Below the pieces are notes generated by a model. It was not told the origin of the DNA. It did not search any database and saw nothing but the letters and a program-made list of their open reading frames with translations. Position numbers and translations under genes: made by a program. Shown here in pieces: positions 56,461 to 64,000 of a DNA stretch of 64,000 nt; position 1 is the first letter of the stretch, and every line of letters starts with the position of its first letter. This DNA comes from Rehmannia glutinosa (lineage: Eukaryota > Streptophyta > Magnoliopsida > Lamiales > Orobanchaceae): contig CM071936.1 in NCBI GenBank assembly GCA_016081115.2, forward strand, positions 82,210,978 through 82,274,977, read 5' to 3'.

Positions 56461-57328
56461 CAAAAACAATACAATTTGTAAGTTTAGGACACCAAATTTA
56501 TTGGTAAAAATCCAACATAACATATATTTTAATTTTTTCTTTTATTTTTGTGAACTCCTAACAAAAATGGACCTAGGCGCGTGTCAAAATCTGGATAACT
56601 TAAGGTAATACCCTTAAGGTAGCATGAACTAGATCGTTAAGGATATTTATTGTGTTCAAGGCGGATGTCAGATTTTCATTCAATGTAAAGGTGCTAAACC
56701 TTCAAATAAATATTATTGGAGGCAAATCAACGTTGAAAGAGATTAAATGAGCGATTTCATCAACAAATTTACAAAACCAAAAGTAAAAAGTTATTCAAGA
56801 AAATAAAATTTTACTCAAAATTTAGTTTTTTAACGCTAGAGTTAACTTTGTTGAAAATCAAGTTCACATTTGGAGAATCCACCTTCAATATTTCATAGGG
56901 ACCATCACAAAAACTACCTCTCAGGTTTGGGGTAAATATCAATGTTTTATTTTATAGTTACTTAAAACATCGTGGGTAGTTTTTGTAATTATCCGATCCC
57001 TATTTAAAATCCCATAAGTTCTTGTCATGAAGAGAATATGGATCAATGAACTCATTGACAATTTTGGATTCAATAATTTGGTCCATTAATATTTTATTGA
57101 TTCGAATTGAGACTCAAAATTAAATCCGACAAGTACGAGTTGCATGTGTTAAACTTGTTGGAATAAGCTGGGTTGATGTATATTGAATGGCCGAAACTAA
57201 CTTCAGCAGAGTATTAGTTTGAAAGTTGAGATAAGAGTTGGACTCTTTTTCTTTAAGAAGAAATTACCACCCTCACAATGTTAATGGAATATGGCAATCT
57301 CCTCCCAAGATACAATGACTACTTTCTT
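56461..57328. other. Spacer without recognised features
   Basis: AT-rich, no frame with family resemblance and no clear repeat ends. Confidence 0.5.
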
Positions 57329-60300
57329 GTGTCACGCCCCAAACGGAACGCGACGACGATCCACAACTTAAATACAATAACCAAATAGTCTAGACAAATA
57401 TCAACGAGAACCCAATGAAACAGAGTCTAAATAGCAGCGGAAATAAATAACAAGTACAAATACAACTTACAGTCCACAATCCATAATCCAAATTATATAC
57501 CCGAAAAATCAACTAAATATAACAACTTAAAGTCAAAGGGTCCTACGCCCTTTAGTTACAAACAGGAATGGAGAGAAATACAAGAGTCCAACAACAACAC
57601 AAGAAAAGAGTCCAACAACAACAAGAAGAAGTAGTAAATCCAACAAGCGGAGTACAAGTCTCAATCCGTGGTCGGTTCAGCATCTTCAACGAAGTCCTCA
57701 TCTAAGGTTAGAAAATAAGTGGGGATGAGACAGAAATCTCAGTGGATGGGGCGATCGTGTGCAAGTGTGGCGATATATAGTTAATGTGAGAAAACAGTTA
57801 TATGAAAATGCGTGAGTATGATGCATGAATTCACACACAGTTCGCAAGCGTCGTGATAAATATATTTAAATAATATACTTATACAGTTCGAGAAAACAGT
57901 TCATGGTCACACATGCACTATGTGATTCATCAAGACAGTAGGATTGCGTGCGGAAATGTAACGCCAATCCCATGCAAGGCAATTAATGGTTGCGTCACGG
58001 ATTTGTAGCGCCAACCAATGCAAAACAAGTAGCGGTTGCGTGCGGATTTGTAGCGCCAACCAAACGGGTCCGATAACTTGTAACTCCCGTTCTTCCTTGT
58101 AACTCCCGATGGTCCAAGACCGGTCACCTTATCGCTCCATAGGCAAAGACAAAATCCACAGTGGAGCTTGCAAGGCTCGGATCTGTCATAATCATGATTA
58201 TACCTCAAATACTACGACCCACTTCCCTTGGACAAACTCCGTCCCTCGCCATGGGGATTAGGGCGATGGGGCGGAAGAGTGGAATAGCAGCTGAGCTGCT
58301 CGGTTCCATCCCCGACGTATCCATTCCGACTTGAGCTCGACACACCAAGTTGACTCAGGCAAGAAAGTAAATACAAGTACAGACAGTCAACCAGGCAGTC
58401 GAGTATTATTGATTCAGGGAAGCAGTTCAGGAAAATTTTGAAATAATGCGAGGGCAATTTTGGCGTTGGTGGAGTGTTTGGATGAAGATGATTATCGGAA
58501 GGATAAGCAACCTTCGATATCTTGAAAGATTAGGTGGAACATAAGTCCCGTTATAAATTCAAATCGCAAGGCGAGGAAGTCGCTCAGCGATCGGGTATTA
58601 ATCGGTCAAATGGATCCGATAAGTCAAGGGTTTTTTGGGAAAATAAAATACTTTAATTAAATCTCCAAGTCAGAGGGTCCAGGGCTATTTTAGTAAAAGA
58701 GAAAATAATTTGAGTTAGGTCCTTTATAAAAGAAAAATTGTAATTTAGCCCCGTTTTGTAAAAACCAACACTTTTGGGGTTAAAAATTGAATAAATAAAT
58801 ATCCTGACCTTGAAACATTATGAGGTCAGTTCCTAAATTCTCTAAATTGTCCAGAGATTCAGGTTTTTAAAGTTTTGAGGTCGAGTTTGTTTTAGAAAAT
58901 TCTCACATTGGCCCCAAATTTGTAAAAATTGCCAATTTGGACCTTAAGTTTAAAATAATCGGAACTCACAAACCGGAAGGGCTTTTAATGTGATTCCAGT
59001 TGGAAAATGTCACTAAGGTTAGTGGGATATTGGGACAAAAGCAGTTTTTAAAAGAAATAAGTGTAGGTCCTTTAACTTTTGAAAATAACATTTTTGTCCC
59101 ATTTTGAAATAATTGCCTTTAAGGCTTTAAGGGGTCCAATTGTCATGAAATTTGAACCTTGGGTCCAAAATATAATTAGGTTATAGTTACGTTAGTATTT
59201 CCAAGTGCATGGGCTGCATAAGTCCCGGAATTTCATTTGGGTCCTCAAATTTAGTATTTTACACATTAGTCCCTCAATTTTAGTAAAATTGCTTTCCAAG
59301 CCCTAACCGCTTGGATTTTTGGAATATTTTTAAAATATGTAATTCCCAGTACCTTAAGAGTAAAAATTTCAAATTTTAAAGTTTAGGTCTGGTGCAGTTT
59401 TAAAAATTACAAAGTAGCCCTTAAACTTTCAAAATTTTACAATCTAGTCCTTGGGCTTTTAAAGGTTGATTTTTTTATCTTAAAACTCTTAAAACTTTAT
59501 TAAAATGTCCAAAAGTCATTTTTGAACCTGAGTACAGTCCCAAAAATCGAAATTTGCAGAGGGGTCCTTTAACTTTTATTTTCTTGCAATTTAGTCCACC
59601 AACTTTCCATTTTTACATTTTTAAGTCCAAAATTGAAATTTAATCAATTATGCTCGACTTGTCCAGGTTATAAGTCATCCGAAACATATATTTTAAAGAT
59701 CATACACATGCATGTCCAATACATACAAGAATTCATCAAATAAAACATTATATTGCACATGCATGCACCTAAAATTCAATAAATAGTAATTTTGAGCAAC
59801 TCTTGAGAATTTTCATGACTTGATACATAAAATTGACATGAAATACATAGATTATAGATATCTCAATGCTCATGATCAAATTTTCTACATTCATTTTAAT
59901 AAAAACACCTAATAGTTGGAAAATATTTTTCCACCCACCTTAAAATTGGAAATTGTGAAATAAAAGGATAAATTTCACAATTTTTGGATGAGGCTTCTTA
60001 GGTCAGCCCCTAAGTCAAGAAATATCAAAAATTTGAAGTTAGAAAAATGAGAGAAAAATTAAGGAGAAAAAGAAAATGAGAAGGACTACACTTTACCTTG
60101 TGTAGTAGGTGATTGGAGACTAGTTGAAGCTTAAAAATTGGAAATTTTGGTTCAATTCCAAAATCACCTAAGGTTAGCCCCTATTTCTCAAAAATGAAAA
60201 AGGGTGTCAAAATTTGAAAAAAAAAATAGGGAGAAGAAGAAAAATACACTAGAGTCCATTATCTTACCTTATAGTCTAAATCTTCAAAATTTCCTTCAAG

Positions 60301-61355
60301 TCTTGAAATCTTCTTCAAGGTGATGTCAAGCTCTAGTCTTCAAAGTCTTCTAAATGTACCTCCAAAATCCAAAGTTAAACTTAAGTTAAGAGGTGAAAGG
60401 AGGTAGCTAGAGGATATCAAGATGAATTGGAGAACAACATTTCTTACCTTGTAGTAGTAGGGTGGTTTGAATTTTGTGAAGAATAAGGAGGAAAAAATCT
60501 TGAAAATTTTCTAAGTGTTGAAGAAGAAAGTAAGAAGAAGAGTAGAGAGAAGTAGGGAGTTTAGAGAGAAGGAGGAGGATTTTGTGTAGGAGATGAATAT
60601 GTTGGTGTAAAATGAACAAATTTTGTTCATTTCCTTGTATGTGGCCGTCCACATAGGTTGAGAGGAGGGATTTTTGTTTAAATTGTGTCTTGCATTTTGC
60701 CTCTTGCATGGGGAACATTTTGAAGGTCAAAGGTATGGGCATGAGAATGTTTGAATGGAATGTTGGAAGACTTCCAACATGTTGGCAAAAATAATATTAA
60801 AGAAGTAATGTAAGAGATGATGTGTATAATGTTTGAATTAATGGTATAATTATACACAAGATGACTAATATAAGGTGTAGCTGTACAAGAGTTGGATGAT
60901 ATTTTTACTCCAAAAATATCATCATGGCCGTCCATACTAGGGGCTTTATGGTAATTCCATATATTTCTTTTGTCCCAAATTTGATGATAATAGATGAAAT
61001 ATATCAATCTCCAAAATAATTAGTGATTTCCTTGATCACTTATGAGTCTCATGATCACTTAATCTAAATCAAAATCTTAATTCTATAAGGTAAAAGTCTC
61101 TAAAATAAATAGTCTCTTAAAATTCTAAGGTGACTAATAAATACAAAAATAGTAATAATGATCAACCAAGTGATCATAAATGCAAAATAGAATTATTAAA
61201 GATTATGATCACAAGTAATTAAATAAAATGAAATAAAGTACAAAATGTATATATTATTAATAATTACCCGTCAAATTGACGCAGTAAAATAGTCGATCAA
61301 ATGTATAAACGACAATAAGGATCAATTATAAGCTCAAAAAAATCGGGGCTTCACA
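57329..61355 (-). repeat. 4-kb LTR of the chromodomain Gypsy element (3' LTR)
   Basis: The ends TGTCACGCCCC and GGGGCTTCACA form an imperfect inverted repeat. It contains a short stem-loop series (57941-58061) and long stretches poor in open frames. Short open frames inside (for example 57930-58208, 58212-58457) are not supported as genes. Confidence 0.8.
57941..58061. repeat. Three related stem-loops in the 4-kb LTR
   Basis: 57941-57970 has outer stem GGATTG/CAATCC; 57988-58016 and 58034-58061 have GGTTG/CAACC. The inner part (GCGTGCGGATTTGTAGCGC or near) is shared. The stem base changed on both sides together. Confidence 0.65.
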
Positions 61356-61372
61356 TCCTCCCCTCCTTAAAA
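61356..61372 (-). promoter_or_regulatory. Polypurine tract of the chromodomain Gypsy element
   Basis: Minus strand TTAAGGAGGGGAGGA directly before the LTR, the expected plus-strand primer. Confidence 0.7.
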
Positions 61373-61394
61373 GAATTTGGTCCCCAAATTCTCT

Positions 61395-61990
61395 TCAGAA
61401 TAGTTCTGGATATTGATTCCTTATGTCTTCTTCCATTTCCCACGTTGCGTCTTCGTCTCGGTTGTGGTTCTGCCACACTACCTTAACCATCGGGATTTCT
61501 CTCTTACGCAACCGTCGTATCTGTGTCTGGCGATCAATGATCCGGATCGGCCTCTCTCGGTGTAGGATAGATTTTCCATTAGAGGAGGAGTATCTCGGTG
61601 ATGATATGCTCGGGATCCGGTTGATACTTCTTCGATCTCGACACGTGGAATACATCGTGCATTCCCGCATATGGTGTCGTAACTCGAGCCTCGGTAGGCT
61701 AACTTCCCGATCCTCTCGTAAAATCTTGTAAGGTCCAACATATCTCGGACTCAACTTGCCTCCTTTCTTCTGGATTGATCAATCCTTTCCGTGGTGAGAG
61801 TTTGAGAAATACTTCATCTCCGACTTCAAATTCCAAATCCTTTCTTCTCTTGTCCGCGTATCTCTTTTGGCGGCTCTGAGCTGTGCGAATCCGCTCCTTG
61901 ATCACTTGACCTTCTCCATGGCCTCCTGAACTAAGTCGACCTTTGGAATCGAGGGCGACTTTAGTTTCTCTTTCGGAGTCCATTGGTCAT
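61395..61990 (-). pseudogene. Integrase C-terminal region with chromodomain-like tail
   Basis: Pieces in order: SRQKRYADKRRKDLEFEVGD and EVFLKLSPRKG (about 61890-61770), LSPRYVGPYKIL (about 61756-61720), then a shifted stretch and IPMVKVVWQNHNRDEDATWE with MEEDIRNQYPELF (about 61490-61398), resembling the chromodomain that ends Tekay integrases. It is broken by at least two base shifts. The domain would guide insertion to marked chromatin. Confidence 0.75.
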
Positions 61991-62640
61991 CAATCTCCCA
62001 GTGTAGTGGGGATCTACATTTTTGCCCATATAATGCCTCGTAGGGTGCCATCCCAATCGTGGCCTGCTAACTGTTATTGTAGGCGAACTCAGCTAATGGT
62101 AAGTGCGAATCCCAACTTTCTTGAAAATCCAATGTGCAAGATCGCAACATATCTTCAAGGGTTTGAATTGTTCGCTCAGACTGTCCATCGGTTTGTGGAT
62201 GTGTTGCTGTGCTGAAACTTAGCGAGGTACCCAATTCCTCGTGCAAGCACTTCCAAAATCTGGAGACAAACCTCGGGTCTCTGTCGGATACTATGTCGAC
62301 CGGTACTCCATGCAATCGAATGATTTCTGATATAAATCTGCAAGTTTCTCGCAAGCTATCGCTTTTCTTGATGGGTAAAAAGTGTGCGATTTCGTGAGTC
62401 GGTCTACCACTACCCAAATAGCATCATGGCCTCCTCTGGTCTTTGTGGTAGATCCGTCACGAAGTCCATCATTATGTGTTCCCATTTCCACTCGAATTCT
62501 CAACGGTTGTAGTAAACCGGATGGTCGTTGGTGTTCGCTTTTACTCGTTGACAAGTTAAACATCTCGCAACGAAAATCGCTACACTGGTTCTTCATGTTT
62601 ACCCACCAATAACTCCTTTTCAAATCCTTATACATCTTGT
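61991..62640 (-). pseudogene. Integrase catalytic core
   Basis: The minus strand has MYKDLKRSYWWVNMK, KSEHQRPSGLLQPL, AIWVVVDRLTKS, HFLPIKKSDSLRETCRFI, GVPVDIVSDRDPRFVSRFW (second catalytic Asp) and HPQTDGQSERTIQTLEDML (Glu). The zinc-binding Cys pair and the first Asp region are shifted out of frame. It changes frame near 62400 and 62540. Confidence 0.8.
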
Positions 62641-62682
62641 TTCCCCCAGGATGTATAGTATATTTTGAACGGTGTGCCTCTG

Positions 62683-63543
62683 CTAGATTTTATTCCTAAT
62701 CGCGCTCGTCATTCGGTACACACACTCGATTCCGAATCCGATAACTCCATCTTCTTCGTGCACCGAGAATTCCGATCTTTCTCCTTGTAGTATCTTCTCC
62801 TTCAGTTTTTGAAGATGTGTATCTTTCTCTTGTGCTTCTTTGATCTCTTTCAGTAGATCGGGTGTAACCGAAATGTTAGCACATGAAATCTGAGTATTGG
62901 TTCTCGTCAAATTCCAATTGCTCAGCTCTTCTAATGGTTCCCACTCTCGAATCATAAGTCTGGCTAAGCTCGCCTTTCTGCTTAGAGCGTCTGCTACGAC
63001 GTTAGCTTTCCCGGGATGGTATTTAATATCAAAGTGATAGTCCTCAATCAACTCCATCCATCTTCATTGCCTCAAATTGAGGTCTTTCTGGGAGAATAGG
63101 TACTTCAAGCTCTTATGGTCCGTGAAAACCGTGAATGTTGCTCCGTAGAGATAGTGTCTCCATTTCTTCAACGCGAACACTATTGCTGCCAATTCCAAGT
63201 CATGTGTTGGATAATTGGCCTCATACGGCTTGAGCTTTCGTGATGCATAAGCGATAACTTTTCCTTCCTGCATGAGCACTGCTCCTAGTCCTTCTTTTGA
63301 TGCATCACTATAGACGACAAAGTTTTCTGTTCCCTTTGGAAGGGCTAAGACTGAGTCGTAGTAAGTCGTTTCTTGACTCTTGAAACTCGCCTCGCACTTG
63401 TCATTCCACTCAAACTTGACTTGCTTCCTCGGGGTTAGTCGCGTGAGTGGTCCGGCTATCTTGGAGAAATCCTGGATAAATCTTCGATAATATCTAGCTA
63501 GTCTAGAAACTCCCGATTTCCGCTCGACTTCGGTTGTTTCCAT
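62683..63543 (-). pseudogene. RNase H and connection region
   Basis: 63543-63064 is open: LARYYRRFIQDFSKIAGPLT, then VVYSDASKEGLGAVLMQ, HDLELAAIVFALKKWRHYL and TVFTDHKSLKYLF, with Asp, Glu, Asp metal ligands. A stop at 63064 precedes IKYHPGKANVVADALSRKA (63057-62683), which continues to the integrase linker. Confidence 0.82.
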
Positions 63544-64000
63544 TCAACCACCGCCTCGTACCTTCAAGGATCCACCGCAATCCCAGTCTTTGAATACTAT
63601 GTGTCCCAAGAACGCGACTTCACTAAGCCAAAATTCGCACTTGCTAAATTTGGCATACGAACTTATGCTCTCGTAGTGTCTCTAAAACGATTTTCGGATG
63701 ACATTCGTGCTCTTCTCTGACTTAGAGTATACGAGTATGTCATCAATGAATATTACTACGAATTGATCTAAATAAGGTTGAAAAACTCATGCATCGATCC
63801 ATAAATGCTTTTTGGTGCATTCGTCGACAAAGGCAACACTACAAACTCGTAGTGTCCATATCGGGTTTGAAATGCGCTTTGGAAATGTCTCCTTCATGCG
63901 GATCTTGATTGATAATATCCTTGCTTTGTAAGTCAAACTTGAGTACACCATCGCTCCTTGAAGTTGATCAAATAGTTCGCCTATCCCTCGGGGGAAATTT
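63544..64000 (-). pseudogene. Reverse transcriptase fragment, to window edge
   Basis: The catalytic block FIDDILVYSKS is readable near 63757-63720, followed by shifted pieces of the thumb region. Multiple one-base changes disrupt the frame in this short stretch. The rest of RT lies outside the window. Confidence 0.7.

Larger units (their letters stand above)
57329..64000 (-). mobile_element. Chromodomain Gypsy element (Tekay/Del-like), cut by the window edge
   Basis: A 4-kb LTR (57329-61355) is followed on the minus strand by integrase, RNase H and RT in the Gypsy order. It ends at the window edge inside RT. A chromodomain-like tail (TWEMEEDIRNQYPELF) supports the chromovirus branch, and long LTRs beginning TGTCACGCCCC are typical of Tekay. 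Several one-base shifts break the frames. The other LTR, gag and protease lie outside. Confidence 0.85.

Noticed and set aside
58212..58457. Open frame inside the 4-kb LTR
   Set aside because: No family resemblance and location in an LTR; chance frame.

Overview
The window looks like nuclear DNA of a flowering plant, probably a eudicot and perhaps an asterid. The grounds are three plant family-1 UDP-glycosyltransferase (UGT) genes, each with one phase-1 intron, and plant-type LTR retrotransposons (Athila, Sirevirus and chromodomain lineages). There are no bacterial-style genes, rRNA operons or CRISPR arrays. An asterid is suggested only by protein resemblance: the third UGT resembles the UGT709 group, which includes iridoid-pathway 7-deoxyloganetic acid glucosyltransferases. 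That is inference from remembered family motifs, not from a search.

Host genes. Two UGT76-like genes lie in tandem at 1868-4052 and 12858-14597. They are separated by one Athila-type retroelement (4483-11803, target-site duplication ATGTG). The second copy has a single extra A in an A-run that breaks exon 2. A third, divergent UGT709-like gene is at 45026-47106. All three keep the His/Asp catalytic pair and the 44-residue PSPG donor-binding box ending in Asp-Gln. No other intact host gene is visible; one exon-sized fragment of a MutL/PMS1-type mismatch repair gene sits inside a repeat at 43855-44010.

Mobile DNA fills most of the rest. From 17.1 to 42.3 kb there is a nest read from outside in: (1) an L1-type LINE on the minus strand, also hit by a hAT-like element (17371-18147); (2) an LTR, probably a solo LTR, at 18287-18721 plus 39384-40631; (3) a nearly complete Athila element on the minus strand at 18722-39383 (TSD CTCCC), with gag, protease, RT, RNase H, integrase and an env-position ORF; (4) a pol-less Sirevirus-like Copia element at 24612-32496 (TSD TGATG), which splits the Athila integrase. 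Further right are a Helitron-like piece, a TIR element with the PMS1 fragment, a MULE (47435-48625), a dead Copia fused to an Athila fragment (about 48.8-52.4 kb), a CACTA element (52576-56244) holding a LINE tail, and a chromodomain Gypsy element with a 4-kb LTR running off the right edge (57329-64000).

Most unusual signals. (a) In the transcribed leader of the Sirevirus-like LTR, eight consecutive stem-loops share the loop GTGGT (one TTGGT) while their stems differ and still pair. (b) A GC-rich paired-palindrome cassette (type GCACGGGCTGCCCGTGC next to GCACGGGCCGTGC) recurs in LTRs, in untranslated spacers and inside gag and pol coding sequence of Athila-type elements. Analogous arrays with other palindromes occur in the other families. 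(c) Smaller families of stem-loops that keep one part and vary the stem also occur beside the polypurine tracts of the first Athila element and in the 4-kb LTR.
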